A stretch of 64,000 nucleotides of DNA from Nocardioides aquaticus (lineage in GTDB: Bacteria > Actinomycetota > Actinomycetes > Propionibacteriales > Nocardioidaceae). Made by a program: the position numbers and the translations under genes. Below, piece by piece: positions 1 through 8,732 of this stretch. Each line of letters opens with the position of its first letter. Position 1 is the first letter of the stretch. The stretch is from NCBI RefSeq assembly GCF_018459925.1, contig NZ_CP075371.1:1240001-1304000 (forward strand), read 5' to 3'. A model generated the notes under the pieces. It saw only the letters and a list, made by a program, of their open reading frames with translations. It did not search any database and had not been told where the DNA came from.

Positions 1-396
1 GATCTCGATCGTGTTGCGGACGGTGCACTGCTTGCCGGCGGGGAGGTCGGTGACCTCGCCGAGCGTGGAGTGGATCCGGATCCGCTTGCCGACCCGCAGC
101 GGGTTCGGGAAGCGGACCTTGTTGACGCCGTAGTTGAGCTTGGCGCCCGGGGTGTCGAAGCTGAAGACCTGGCTGCCCAGCCACGGCACCAGCGACAGGG
201 TCAGGTAGCCGTGGGCGATGGTGCCGCCGAACGGGCCGTCGGCGGCGCGCTCGGCGTCGACGTGGATCCACTGGTGGTCCCCGGTGGCGTCGGCGAACTG
301 GTCGACCCGGTCCTGCTCGATCGTGATCCAGTCGCTGGAGCCCAGCTCCTCGCCGGCAGCGGCGGTGACCTCGTCGAACGACGTGAACGTGCGCAT
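1..396 (-). CDS. MaoC family dehydratase (3' end cut by window edge)
   Basis: About 132 N-terminal residues of a single hot-dog-fold MaoC/R-specific enoyl-CoA hydratase are visible; members are usually about 150 residues, so little is missing. The sequence runs [10 protein letters not shown] and then [20 protein letters not shown], the family signature with the catalytic Asp-His pair (D-x4-H), followed by [14 protein letters not shown], the substrate-tunnel helix. The family hydrates trans-2-enoyl-CoA in beta-oxidation or related pathways; the substrate here cannot be told. ATG at 396 is preceded by a GGGGAGGA Shine-Dalgarno. The gene is divergent from the adenosine deaminase, sharing about 55 bp. 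Confidence 0.9.
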   Translation of the reverse strand, partial: MRTFTSFDEVTAAAGEELGSSDWITIEQDRVDQFADATGDHQWIHVDAERAADGPFGGTIAHGYLTLSLVPWLGSQVFSFDTPGAKLNYGVNKVRFPNPLRVGKRIRIHSTLGEVTDLPAGKQCTVRNTIEI

Positions 397-451
397 GTGT
401 GGGTCCTCCCCGGCGGCCGACCGGGACGGTGCCCGGTGGTTGGATGAGAGT

Positions 452-1582
452 GTGACCGCCCTCTCCGCCGAACCTATCGAAGCCGCGCCCGACGTCCCCA
501 CCCCGGACCAGGTGCGCCGAGCGCCCAAGGTCCTCCTGCACGACCACCTCGACGGTGGGCTGCGCCCCGCCACGGTCGCCGAGCTGGCCGCGGAGATCGG
601 GCACGAGCTGCCCGTGCCGGGGGCGGTGGCCGACCCGGACGCGCTCGGGCGGTGGTTCCGGGAGTCAGCCGACTCCGGCTCGCTGGAGCGCTACCTGGAG
701 ACGTTCGTGCACACCGTCGCGGTGATGCAGACGCCGGAGGCGCTGGCCCGGGTGGCGCGCGAGTGCGTCGAGGACCTGGCCACCGACGGCGTCGTCTACG
801 CCGAGGTCCGCTACGCCCCCGAGCAGCACGTCGAGCAGGGCCTGTCCCTGGACGACGTCGTCGCCGCGGTGCAGCAGGGCTTCGACGAGGGCGTCGGGGC
901 GGTGGCGGCCGCGGGCGGTCGGATCGTCGTACGCCAGCTGCTCACCGCGATGCGCCACCAGGCGCGCTCGATGGAGATCGCCGAGCTCGCCGTGGCCTGG
1001 CGCGACCGCGGGGTCGCCGGCTTCGACATCGCCGGCGCCGAGGCCGGGTTCCCCCCGACCCGCCACCTGGACGCCTTCGAGTACCTCCAGCGCGAGTCGT
1101 CGCACTTCACCATCCACGCCGGCGAGGCCTTCGGGCTGCCGTCGATCTGGGAGGCGATCCAGTGGTGCGGCGCCGACCGGCTGGGGCACGGCGTGCGGAT
1201 CGTGGACGACGTCGAGGTCGGCGAGGACGGGTCGGTCCGCCTGGGGCGGCTCGCGGCGTACGTCCGCGACACCCGCATCCCGCTCGAGCTCTGCCCGGCC
1301 TCCAACGTGCAGACCGGCGCGGCGGCCTCGATCGCCGAGCACCCGATCGGGCTGCTGCGCGATCTGCGCTTCCGGGTCACCGTCAACACCGACAACCGGC
1401 TGATGAGCGACACCTCGATGAGCGCCGAGATGCTGGCGCTCGTCGAGGCCTTCGGCTGGGGCCTGACCGACCTCCGCTGGGTGACGATCAACGCCATGAA
1501 GTCGGCGTTCCTGCCCTTCGACGAGCGGCTGGAGATCATCGACGAGGTGATCAAGCCCGGGTACGCCGCGCTCGGCTGCTGA
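452..1582 (+). CDS. add: adenosine deaminase
   Basis: Deaminates adenosine or deoxyadenosine to (deoxy)inosine in purine salvage. From the GTG at 452 the protein is 376 residues, normal for the family. Zinc and catalytic residues are visible: H30-x-H32 in [13 protein letters not shown] at 222-225 (catalytic Glu225), GHGVRI, SNVQTGA, and the metal aspartate in NTDNR at 314. The frame is open further upstream to 218, but that part is antisense to the MaoC gene and shows no homology; GTG 452, just after GATGAGAG, is the sensible start. Purine nucleoside phosphorylase and deoC nearby belong to the same salvage route. Confidence 0.95.
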   Translation: MTALSAEPIEAAPDVPTPDQVRRAPKVLLHDHLDGGLRPATVAELAAEIGHELPVPGAVADPDALGRWFRESADSGSLERYLETFVHTVAVMQTPEALARVARECVEDLATDGVVYAEVRYAPEQHVEQGLSLDDVVAAVQQGFDEGVGAVAAAGGRIVVRQLLTAMRHQARSMEIAELAVAWRDRGVAGFDIAGAEAGFPPTRHLDAFEYLQRESSHFTIHAGEAFGLPSIWEAIQWCGADRLGHGVRIVDDVEVGEDGSVRLGRLAAYVRDTRIPLELCPASNVQTGAAASIAEHPIGLLRDLRFRVTVNTDNRLMSDTSMSAEMLALVEAFGWGLTDLRWVTINAMKSAFLPFDERLEIIDEVIKPGYAALGC

Positions 1583-1601
1583 TCCGGGCCGGGCGGTCGT
1601 C

Positions 1602-1700
1602 GCCGGAAGGAACGAACTGCCGGCCGTGGAGCGCACCGGTCACGTCCGCCCAGGTCAGCCGTTCGTGAGACGTGGCCGGGCCGACTTCGTTCCTTCCGGC
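1602..1700. terminator. long-span inverted repeat between convergent genes
   Basis: A perfect 15-bp inverted repeat, GCCGGAAGGAACGAA at 1602-1616 and its complement at 1686-1700, flanks 69 bp. The right arm ends on the first base of the stop codon of the leftward gene. It lies between two gene ends, so a bidirectional terminator is the simplest reading, but the 69-nt gap is unusually long. Confidence 0.45.
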
Positions 1701-2236
1701 TACGAGCGGGGCAGGACCGCGCACCACAGCCGCGGCCACCCGGTGGCCAGTGCGACGGCCAGCGGGCGCACGGTGCCGCGCGCGGGGTCGTAGACCCGGA
1801 GGCCGTCCGGGCCGTCCTCCACGGCCAGCAGGACGTGGCGGGGGAGGAGCCGGGAGCCGACGAACAGCGGGACGGGTCGGCCGGCCCGGACCACCGAGGC
1901 GACCCGGGCGAGGTCGGGACGCGCCGTGCGCCACCGGCGCCCCGCCGCACCCAGTCGTCGCGCCACCGCCCACGGCGGGGTCCCGAGCGCCCGCGGCCAG
2001 GGCACGCCGGGACGGCCGCGGTCGCGGACGCCGGTCACCTCGGCGTGGGTCCGCAGCACCTCGGTGCGCCAGTGCCCCGGGTCACGCAGGCTGCGTCCGT
2101 ACGCCGGCTCGGCCAGGCCCCGGGCCACCACCAGGCAGGCGGCCCCGCAGCTGCGCTGGTCGGGCTGCACGAGGGGTCTCGGGACGCTCGCCGGCGATCG
2201 CTCCCCGACCACCGGGTCGTCGTCCGGCAGGTTCAC
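1700..2236 (-). CDS. peptidase C39-like cysteine protease domain protein
   Basis: A 178-residue protein whose N-terminal part has Q-P-D-Q-R-S-C-G-A-A-C, the Gln...Cys oxyanion/nucleophile pattern of C39/papain-like proteases. A later R-H-V-L-L-A-V-E-D and V-Y-D-P-A-R-G look like the catalytic His and Asp strands of the 'C39-like' family. No signal peptide or ABC domain is seen. It is last in the deoC operon, its ATG overlapping the upstream stop by 4 nt (ATGA). The function is unknown; a cytosolic peptidase or amidotransferase-like role is only a guess. Confidence 0.65.
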   Translation of the reverse strand: MNLPDDDPVVGERSPASVPRPLVQPDQRSCGAACLVVARGLAEPAYGRSLRDPGHWRTEVLRTHAEVTGVRDRGRPGVPWPRALGTPPWAVARRLGAAGRRWRTARPDLARVASVVRAGRPVPLFVGSRLLPRHVLLAVEDGPDGLRVYDPARGTVRPLAVALATGWPRLWCAVLPRS

Positions 2237-2859
2237 GACATCGCGCGGATGCGGCGCAGGCCCTGGTCGCCGGTCAGCGGCTCGCAGCCGGCGGCCACCG
2301 CGTGGTCCACCACCCGGCGCTGGTCGCGCCGCAGCGCCAGGCCGCGGCGCAGCAGCACCAGCGGGGGCTTGCGCCGTTCCCGCAGGTCGCGCTGGAGGCG
2401 CCGGGCGAAGGTGACCGTCGGGCGCTGGGTGACGCAGTACGCCGCGGCCAGCAGCCCGCGCTCACGGCAGGCCGCCACGACGTCGGCGGCGAAGATGCCC
2501 TCGGCGACGAAGAGCGGCGACCCCGCGAGGTCGAGCACGTGGCTGCCGGTCCGCGCGCTCCGGCCGATGTCGTAGACCGGCGCCTCCGCACGCCCGGTCG
2601 CGCAGAGCAGCTCCATCGCGGCGAGGGCGTCGTCGGGCAGCCAGGAGTCGGGATGGTCCCAGTCGACGAGCCCGGCGTTGGGCCCGTCGGTGATCAGCGG
2701 CAGCGCGGGGTCGCCCGCGGAGCGGTAGAAGTCGTCGAGGCGCAGGACGGGCAGACCGCTGCGCTCGGCCAGGCGCGACTTGCCGGCCCCGGACGGGCCG
2801 GCCAGCACGATCACGCGGGCGTGGCGGGCGGGTGCCGGCCCGCCGGGGGAGGAGGGCAC
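2233..2859 (-). CDS. uridine kinase-like P-loop protein
   Basis: A 208-residue P-loop NTPase. The Walker A motif is GPSGAGKS near residues 21-28, followed by LPVLRLDDFYRSA, the Walker B-type DDFY of uridine kinases, then W-D-H-P-D-S-W (nucleoside-binding loop in Udk) and VAEGIFA. These resemble Udk/phosphoribulokinase-family proteins, which phosphorylate uridine or cytidine. GTG 2859 starts 3 nt after the ALDH-like stop. Placement with deoC and ALDH genes fits nucleoside catabolism or salvage, though the true substrate is not determined. Confidence 0.85.
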   Translation of the reverse strand: MPSSPGGPAPARHARVIVLAGPSGAGKSRLAERSGLPVLRLDDFYRSAGDPALPLITDGPNAGLVDWDHPDSWLPDDALAAMELLCATGRAEAPVYDIGRSARTGSHVLDLAGSPLFVAEGIFAADVVAACRERGLLAAAYCVTQRPTVTFARRLQRDLRERRKPPLVLLRRGLALRRDQRRVVDHAVAAGCEPLTGDQGLRRIRAMS

Positions 2860-2862
2860 GGG

Positions 2863-3747
2863 TCAGGTGCCGACCGGGTGCCAGACCGTCTTGGTCTCCA
2901 CGAAGCGGGTCATCCGGTCCAGCCGCGGGTCGGCGGCCAGGTCCTCCGGACCGGGGCGGCGTACGCGCTTGAGGTTGTCCGCCGCGGCGACCTCGAGGTC
3001 CCGGGCCAGGTCGACGTCGTCGACCCCGGTCAGGTCCAGGCCGTCCACGTCGAGGTGGGAGGCCAGCCACGGCGCGATCTCGCCCTGGTGGCCGGTCAGC
3101 ACGTTGACCACGCCGCCGGGCAGGTCGGCGGTGGCCATCACCTCGGCCAGGGTGATCGCGGGCAGCGGGTGCGGCTGGCTGGCGACGACCACGCAGGTGT
3201 TGCCGGTGGTGATCACGGGCGCGACGACGCTGACCAGGCCGAGCAGCGGCGAGGCCGGCGCCAGCACGGCCACCACGCCGGTCGGCTCGGGGCTGGAGAG
3301 GTTGAAGTACGGGCCGGCGACGGGGTTGGCGTTGCCCACGACCTGGGCGAGCTTGTCGGCCCACCCGGCGTACCAGACCAGGCGGTCGACGGCCTGGTCG
3401 ACCTCGGCCCGCGCGCCGGCCGCGTTGACGCCGGTGGCCTCGCGGACCTCGCGCTCGAGCTGGTCGCGCCGGCTCTCGAGCACCTCGGCGATCCGGTAGA
3501 CGACCTGCCCGCGGTTGTACGGCGTGCGCGCCGACCAGGAGCCGAAGGCCTTGCGGGCGGCGACGACGGCGTCGCGGCCGTCCTTGCGCGAGGCCAGCGA
3601 GGCGTTGGCCAGGAACCCGCCCCGGGCGTCGGTCACCTCGTAGGACCGCGCGGACTCCGAGCGGGGGAACGCGCCCCCGACGTAGAGCTTGTAGGTCTTG
3701 CGCACGTCGATCCGGTCGGCGTCGCGGCGGGTGCGGTCGCGGCTCAT
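2863..3747 (-). CDS. truncated aldehyde dehydrogenase-like protein, probably non-catalytic
   Basis: 294 residues similar to the N-terminal NAD-binding half of aldehyde dehydrogenases (YKLYVGGAFPRSES, a GNTCVVVASQ counterpart of GNTVVLKPAE, and LPGGVVNVLTG). It stops before the region that carries the catalytic Cys and the E-LGGK glutamate. PASPLLG replaces the PWNFP asparagine motif, so the usual oxyanion Asn is missing too. It overlaps the complete ALDH by ATGA and ends cleanly with its own stop. The reading frame is intact, so it is a maintained pseudoenzyme or partner subunit rather than obvious decay. The start is ATG 3747. Confidence 0.85.
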   Translation of the reverse strand: MSRDRTRRDADRIDVRKTYKLYVGGAFPRSESARSYEVTDARGGFLANASLASRKDGRDAVVAARKAFGSWSARTPYNRGQVVYRIAEVLESRRDQLEREVREATGVNAAGARAEVDQAVDRLVWYAGWADKLAQVVGNANPVAGPYFNLSSPEPTGVVAVLAPASPLLGLVSVVAPVITTGNTCVVVASQPHPLPAITLAEVMATADLPGGVVNVLTGHQGEIAPWLASHLDVDGLDLTGVDDVDLARDLEVAAADNLKRVRRPGPEDLAADPRLDRMTRFVETKTVWHPVGT

Positions 3748-5207
3748 CGGTTCTCCTCCTGCAGGTAGGCCGCCAGCCCGTGGCGCCCGCCCTCGCGGCC
3801 GTAGCCGGACTCCTGGTACCCGCCGAACGGCGAGGTCGGGTCGAACTTGTTGAACGTGTTGGCCCAGACCACGCCGGCCCGCAGCCGCTCGGCCATCCAC
3901 AGGATGCGCGAGCCCTTCTCGGTCCACACCCCGGCCGAGAGTCCGTACGGCGTGTTGTTGGCCTTCTCGACGGCCTCCGCGGGCGTGCGGAAGGTCAGCA
4001 CCGACAGCACCGGGCCGAAGACCTCCTCGCGGGCGATCCGGTGGGCCTGGGTGACGCCGGTGAAGATCGTCGGACGGAACCAGTAGCCGGTGGACGGCAG
4101 CTCGCAGTCGGGCGCCCAGCGGCCCGCGCCCTCCTCCTCGCCGACGGCGGCGAGCTCGTTGATCCGGTCGAGCTGCTCGCGGGAGTTGATCGCGCCCACG
4201 TCGGTGTTCTTGTCCAGCGGGTCGCCGACGCGCAGCGTCGACATCCGCGCCCGGAGCCGGTCGAGGACCTCCTCGGCGATCGACTCCTGGACCAGCAGGC
4301 GGCTGCCGGCGCAGCAGACGTGGCCCTGGTTGAAGAAGATCCCGTTGACGGTGCCCTCGACGGCCTGGTCGATCGCGGCGTCGTCGAAGACGATGTTGGC
4401 GGCCTTGCCGCCGAGCTCCAGGGTGACCCGCTTGCGGGTCCCGGCCACGGCGCGGGCGATCTGGCGACCGACCTCGGTGGAGCCGGTGAAGGCGACCTTG
4501 TCGACGTCGTCGTGGGCGACCACGAGCCGGCCGGTCTCCCCGGCGCCGGTCAGCACGTTCACGACGCCCGCGGGCAGGTCGGCCTGCTGGCAGATCTCGG
4601 CGAAGAGCAGCGCGGTCAGCGGCGTGGTCTCGGCCGGCTTCAGCACCACCGTGTTGCCGCAGGCCAGGGCCGGGGCGACCTTCCAGGCCAGCATCATCAG
4701 CGGGAAGTTCCACGGGATCACCTGGCCGGCGACGCCGACCGGCGTGGTGCCGTAGCCGGCGTGCTCGAGCTTGTCGGCCCAGCCGGCGTAGTAGAAGAAC
4801 CAGGCGGCGACCATCGGCACGTCGACGTCGCGCGACTCCTTGATCGGCTTGCCGTTGTCGAGGCTCTCCAGCACCGCGAGCTCGCGGCTGCGCTCCTGGA
4901 TGATCCGCGCGATCCGGAAGAGGTACTTGGCGCGCTCGCGGCCGGGCATCCGGCCCCAGACCCGCTCCTGGGCGCGGCGGGCGGCCTTCACGGCGGCGTC
5001 GACGTCGGCGGAGTCCGCGGCGGCGACCTCGGCCAGGGGCTGCTCGGTGGCGGGGTTCAGGGTCGTGAACGACTCGCCGCGCCCGTCGACGAAGGCGCCG
5101 TCGACGAACAGGCCGTACGAGGCGCGCAGGTCGACCACGCTGGTCGACTCGGGCGCGGGGGCGTAGGCGAAGGGGCTGGCGGGTGCGGGGGTGGCGTCTT
5201 GGGTCAC
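3744..5207 (-). CDS. aldehyde dehydrogenase (NAD-dependent)
   Basis: A full-length (487-residue) ALDH superfamily enzyme. Visible motifs are IPWNFPLMM (oxyanion Asn), GNTVVLKPAE (cofactor Lys and Glu), FTGSTEVG, LELGGKAANIVF (general-base Glu), GHVCCAG (catalytic Cys) and EEVFGPVL. GTG 5207 lies 5 nt after the deoC stop. DeoC releases acetaldehyde plus glyceraldehyde 3-phosphate, so oxidation of that acetaldehyde to acetate is the most economical role; this is inferred from the operon, not from specificity residues. Confidence 0.93.
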   Translation of the reverse strand: MTQDATPAPASPFAYAPAPESTSVVDLRASYGLFVDGAFVDGRGESFTTLNPATEQPLAEVAAADSADVDAAVKAARRAQERVWGRMPGRERAKYLFRIARIIQERSRELAVLESLDNGKPIKESRDVDVPMVAAWFFYYAGWADKLEHAGYGTTPVGVAGQVIPWNFPLMMLAWKVAPALACGNTVVLKPAETTPLTALLFAEICQQADLPAGVVNVLTGAGETGRLVVAHDDVDKVAFTGSTEVGRQIARAVAGTRKRVTLELGGKAANIVFDDAAIDQAVEGTVNGIFFNQGHVCCAGSRLLVQESIAEEVLDRLRARMSTLRVGDPLDKNTDVGAINSREQLDRINELAAVGEEEGAGRWAPDCELPSTGYWFRPTIFTGVTQAHRIAREEVFGPVLSVLTFRTPAEAVEKANNTPYGLSAGVWTEKGSRILWMAERLRAGVVWANTFNKFDPTSPFGGYQESGYGREGGRHGLAAYLQEENR

Positions 5208-5212
5208 GGCTC

Positions 5213-6205
5213 TCAGTCCAGGGTCACGTGGTCGGGGCCGCTGTAGTGGCCGGTGCGCATCTTCTGCCGCTGCAGGAGGAGGTCGTTGAGCAGGGAGGAC
5301 GCCCCGAAGCGGAACCAGTCGGGGTCGAGCCAGTCGGGACCGGCGACCTCGTTGACGGTCACCAGGTACTTGATCGCGTCCTTCGTCGTGCGGATGCCGC
5401 CGGCGGGCTTCACGCCGATCATCCGGCCGGTGGCCCGGCGGAAGTCGCGGACGGCCTCCAGCATCACCAGCGTGACCGGCAGGGTCGCGGCGGGCTGCAC
5501 CTTGCCGGTGGAGGTCTTGATGAAGTCGGCGCCGCCGGTCATCGCCAGCCAGCTCGCGCGGCGGACGTTGTCGTAGGTCGCCAGCTCGCCGGTCTCGAGG
5601 ATCACCTTGAGGTGGGCGTCGTGCCCGCCCGGGCGGGCGCAGACCTCGCGGACGGCGACGATCTCGTCCAGCACGCGGCGGTAGTCGCCGACCAGGAACG
5701 CGCCGCGGTCGATCACCATGTCGATCTCGTCGGCACCGTCGGCCACGGCGTTCGCGACGTCGGCGAGCTTGAGGTCGAGCGCGGCGCGGCCGGAGGGGAA
5801 CGCGGTGGCCACCGAGGCCACCTTGACCCCGCTGGAGCCGAGCGCCTGCTTGGCGGTGGCGACGAGGTCGGGGTAGACGCAGACCGCGGCCGCTGCGGGG
5901 CACGAGGCGTCCGTCGGGTCGGGGCGCACGGCCTTGGCCGACAGCGCCCGCACCTTGCCGGGGGTGTCGGCACCCTCGAGCGTGGTCAGGTCGACCATCC
6001 GGACGGCCAGGTCGAGGGCGTACGCCTTGGCCGTGGTCTTGACGGACCGGGTGCCGAGGCCGGCGGCGCGGGCCTCGACGCCGACCTGGTCGACGCCGGG
6101 GAGGCCGTGCAGGAAGCGGCGCAGCGAGGCGTCGCTGCCGGCCACCCCCAGCGGGTCGGTGGGGGCCGCGGACGACGGTGTCGCGGCGGTCGGGGGGGCT
6201 GCCAT
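5213..6205 (-). CDS. deoC: deoxyribose-phosphate aldolase
   Basis: Cleaves 2-deoxyribose 5-phosphate to acetaldehyde and glyceraldehyde 3-phosphate. The 330-residue protein has the Schiff-base lysine in GADFIKTSTGK, the second lysine in VKPAGGIRT, and DEIDMVIDRGAF. An N-terminal extension of about 70 residues precedes the barrel, as in other long actinobacterial DeoC proteins. The -10 hexamer TATGCT lies exactly 7 nt upstream of ATG 6205, giving a leaderless mRNA and ruling out the ATG at 6217. It heads a five-gene leftward operon. Confidence 0.95.
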   Translation of the reverse strand: MAAPPTAATPSSAAPTDPLGVAGSDASLRRFLHGLPGVDQVGVEARAAGLGTRSVKTTAKAYALDLAVRMVDLTTLEGADTPGKVRALSAKAVRPDPTDASCPAAAAVCVYPDLVATAKQALGSSGVKVASVATAFPSGRAALDLKLADVANAVADGADEIDMVIDRGAFLVGDYRRVLDEIVAVREVCARPGGHDAHLKVILETGELATYDNVRRASWLAMTGGADFIKTSTGKVQPAATLPVTLVMLEAVRDFRRATGRMIGVKPAGGIRTTKDAIKYLVTVNEVAGPDWLDPDWFRFGASSLLNDLLLQRQKMRTGHYSGPDHVTLD

Positions 6206-6212
6206 GGGTGCC

Positions 6213-6218
6213 AGCATA
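6213..6218 (-). promoter_or_regulatory. leaderless -10 element of the deoC operon
   Basis: TATGCT on the minus strand, 7 nt before the deoC ATG. Transcription would begin at or next to the start codon, which fixes the start at 6205. Confidence 0.6.
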
Positions 6219-6293
6219 GGGTTGGCGCCGCCGCGGGTCCGCACCCGCGTCGAGACCCGTCCGCGCCCGTACGACCCGAGAGGACCGCTGTCC

Positions 6294-6971
6294 GTGGCTG
6301 CCCGCGAGGAGGACTTCCGTCCGACCAACGGACCGGTGGTCGGGCTCCTGGCCCTCGCGGTGCTGGCCGGCGTGGTGGTGCTCGACGTCCTGGGGCAGGG
6401 CGTGGACCTGGCCCCGTGGGGGTACGCGCTGCTGGTGCTGCTCGGCGTGCTCGTCTGGGCCGCCGTGCTGCGGCCGCGGGTGTGGGTCGGCCAGGGCGAC
6501 CTGGTGCTCCGCACGATGCTGGAGACGGTGCGCCTGCCGCTGGCGGCCGTGGAGACGATCGCGGTGCGCCAGGTGCTCGTGGTCACCGCCGGGGGCCGGC
6601 GCTACGTGTGCCCGGCGCTCGGCCGGAGCCGCCGGGCGTTGGTGCGCGGGTCCGGCAGCGGGGGCGGACGCGGCGGGGGTGGCGGCGTCGGGGCCTTCGT
6701 GGGCTTGCGCTCGTGGGGTGACGGCGCGCCGGTCGAGGGCGACGAGGTCGCCCGTCGCAGCCACGAGCGGGCGCTCGGCGTCGACTACCCGCACTACGTC
6801 GAGGGCCGGCTGCTGGAGCTGACCGACCGGGCCCGCCTCGAGGCGCGGGTGCGGCCCGGGTCCGACGCCCAGCGGGAGCTGGCCGCGGGCGTACGCCGGG
6901 AGCCGGCGTGGCCGGAGATCGCGGCGCTGGTGCTCAGCACCGCGGCGCTCGTGGTCCTGCTGCTCGTCTGA
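6294..6971 (+). CDS. PH-like domain membrane protein
   Basis: About 225 residues. Two hydrophobic segments (residues about 20-60) are followed by a bacterial PH-like region: a WVGQGDLVLRTMLETVRLPLA strand pattern and AVRQVLVVTAGGRRYVCPALG. A Gly/Ser-rich linker, a soluble stretch (YPHYVEGRLLELTDRAR) and a C-terminal transmembrane helix follow. The family is widespread in actinobacteria with no assigned biochemical role. GTG 6294 is preceded by GAGAGG at a good distance; upstream frame sequence is antisense to deoC. The gene is convergent with the phosphomutase. Confidence 0.8.
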   Translation: MAAREEDFRPTNGPVVGLLALAVLAGVVVLDVLGQGVDLAPWGYALLVLLGVLVWAAVLRPRVWVGQGDLVLRTMLETVRLPLAAVETIAVRQVLVVTAGGRRYVCPALGRSRRALVRGSGSGGGRGGGGGVGAFVGLRSWGDGAPVEGDEVARRSHERALGVDYPHYVEGRLLELTDRARLEARVRPGSDAQRELAAGVRREPAWPEIAALVLSTAALVVLLLV

Positions 6972-6982
6972 GCGGTGCGGCG

Positions 6983-8692
6983 TCAGCCGCCGAGGCGGTG
7001 GCGGAGGTCGGCGCCGAGGGCGTCGAGCCGGGTGGCGGCCGCGATCCGCGCGGCGGCGACCGCGGACGTGCGGTCCTCGCCGGGGGCGACGTCCTCGACG
7101 GGGACGACGACCTCCAGGTAGGCCTTCACCTTGGGCTCGGTGCCGCTGGGGCGCACGACGACCCGGGCGCCGCCGGCCAGGCGGTAGCGCAGCCCGTCGG
7201 TCGGGGGCAGGCCGTCGCCGCCCGCGGCGAGGTCGTCGACCCCCTCGACGGCCAGTCCGCCGAGCGCGGCAGGGGGCTCCTCGCGCAGCGTGGTCATGGC
7301 CCGGGCGATCAGGGCGAGGTCGGCCACGCGTACCGACACCTGGTCGGTGGCGTGCAGGCCGTGGGCGGCGGCGAGGTCGTCGAGCACGTCGAGCAGGGTG
7401 CGGTCCTCCGCCTTGCACTGCGCAGCCAGCTCGCAGAGCAGCAGCAGCGCGGAGACGCCGTCCTTGTCACGGACGTGCTCCGGGTCGCAGCAGTAGCCCA
7501 GCGCCTCCTCGTAGCCGAAGACCAGGCCCTCGGCCCGCGAGATCCACTTGAACCCGGTCAACGTCTGCGCGTGCGGCTCGCCGGCGGCCTCGGCCATCCG
7601 GGCCAGCAGGCTCGAGGAGACGATCGAGCAGGCCCAGGTGCCGTGCCGGCCCCTCCGCATCAGGTGGTGGGCCAGCAGCGCCCCGATCTCGTCGCCGCGC
7701 AGCAGCCGCCACCCGGTGTCGGCCGGCACGGCGGCGGCGCAGCGGTCCGCGTCGGGGTCGTTGGCCACCACGAGGTCGGCGCCGGTGCGGACGGCCAGCG
7801 CGAGCGCCTCGTCCATCGCCCCGGGCTCCTCGGGGTTGGGGAAGGCGACGGTGGGGAAGTCGGGGTCGGGCTGCTCCTGGGACGCCACGACGCTCGGCGC
7901 GGTGAACCCGGCCGTCTCGAGCACCTGCAGCACCGGCTCCGCGCCGACGCCGTGCAGCGGCGTGTAGACGATCGCGAGGTCTCGCGGGCCGTCCTCGGCC
8001 AGGCCGGCGACGGTGTCCAGGTAGCGGTCGACCAGACCCTCGTCGAGGGTCGTCCAGGCGTCGCTGCGGGCCACGTCGGCGTGGGCACCCACCTCGGCGA
8101 TGCGGGCGGCGATCGCGGCGTCCGCGGGCGACACGATCTGGCTGCCGTCGCCGAGGTAGACCTTGTAGCCGTTGTCCTCGGGCGGGTTGTGGCTGGCGGT
8201 CACCATCACGCCCGCCGCGCAGCCGAGCTCGCGCACGGCGTAGGCCAGGACGGGGGTCGGCAGGGCGCGGGGAAGCACCATCGCCTCGATCCCGGCGCCG
8301 GCCATCACCGCGGCGGTGTCGCGGGCGAAGTCGAGCGACAGGTGGCGGGCGTCGTACCCGACGACCACGCGCAGCCGCCCGCGGCCGGACCCGGCGGCGG
8401 GTCCCTCCTCGAGCAGGTACGCCGCGAGGCCGGCTGCGGCGCGGGTGACCACGACGCGGTTCATCCTGTTCGGCCCGGGGCCGAGCGCGCCGCGCAGGCC
8501 GGCGGTGCCGAACTCCAGGGTGCCGTCGAAGCGGTCGGCCAGCACCGCGGCGGCGGCGGCGTCGCCGCCGTCGGCCGCGTCGAGCTCCCGCTGCAGCTGC
8601 GCCCGGGTCGCCGGGTCCGGGTCCGCACCCGCCCAGGCACGGGCGCGGGCGAGGAGCTGGTCGACGGTGTGGTCGGGGTCGGGCGTGGCCAT
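6983..8692 (-). CDS. pmmB: phospho-sugar mutase (phosphoglucomutase/phosphomannomutase family)
   Basis: A 569-residue alpha-D-phosphohexomutase. The phosphoserine loop is TASHNPPEDNGYK, the metal loop is NDPDADRCA, the sugar-binding loop is GYEEALGYCC, and the C-terminal phosphate-binding motif is RPSGTEPK. It interconverts hexose or pentose 1- and 6/5-phosphates. Proximity to deoC, adenosine deaminase and nucleoside phosphorylase matches M. tuberculosis pmmB and suggests a possible phosphopentomutase activity for ribose 1-phosphate. The -10 TACGGT at 8700-8705 lies 7 nt before ATG 8692; this supports that start over the GTG 9 nt upstream. Confidence 0.93.
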   Translation of the reverse strand: MATPDPDHTVDQLLARARAWAGADPDPATRAQLQRELDAADGGDAAAAAVLADRFDGTLEFGTAGLRGALGPGPNRMNRVVVTRAAAGLAAYLLEEGPAAGSGRGRLRVVVGYDARHLSLDFARDTAAVMAGAGIEAMVLPRALPTPVLAYAVRELGCAAGVMVTASHNPPEDNGYKVYLGDGSQIVSPADAAIAARIAEVGAHADVARSDAWTTLDEGLVDRYLDTVAGLAEDGPRDLAIVYTPLHGVGAEPVLQVLETAGFTAPSVVASQEQPDPDFPTVAFPNPEEPGAMDEALALAVRTGADLVVANDPDADRCAAAVPADTGWRLLRGDEIGALLAHHLMRRGRHGTWACSIVSSSLLARMAEAAGEPHAQTLTGFKWISRAEGLVFGYEEALGYCCDPEHVRDKDGVSALLLLCELAAQCKAEDRTLLDVLDDLAAAHGLHATDQVSVRVADLALIARAMTTLREEPPAALGGLAVEGVDDLAAGGDGLPPTDGLRYRLAGGARVVVRPSGTEPKVKAYLEVVVPVEDVAPGEDRTSAVAAARIAAATRLDALGADLRHRLGG

Positions 8693-8699
8693 GGTCCGC

Positions 8700-8726
8700 A
8701 CCGTAGTCGGCGGCGGGGGTGATGAT
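8700..8726. promoter_or_regulatory. compact divergent leaderless promoters
   Basis: Only 40 bp separate the phosphomutase ATG (8692, minus) and the HEAT-protein GTG (8733, plus). TACGGT (minus, 8700-8705) and GATGAT (plus, 8721-8726) each lie 6-7 nt before their start codons, so both transcripts look leaderless and their -35 regions must overlap. Confidence 0.45.
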
Positions 8727-8732
8727 GAGCCG

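Noticed and set aside
218..451. Upstream extension of the adenosine deaminase frame (and the frame at 70-447)
   Set aside because: It is antisense to the MaoC gene, shows no homology, and the deaminase begins properly at GTG 452.
2863..3747. ALDH-like gene as a pseudogene
   Set aside because: No frameshift or premature stop is visible relative to its neighbours, and start and stop overlap or closely abut the adjacent genes, so it is treated as a maintained gene.
3744..7418. Single 1224-codon frame across the ALDH, deoC and beyond
   Set aside because: Open-frame artefact of G+C-rich DNA; it joins an antisense stretch to the true ALDH, which starts at GTG 5207.
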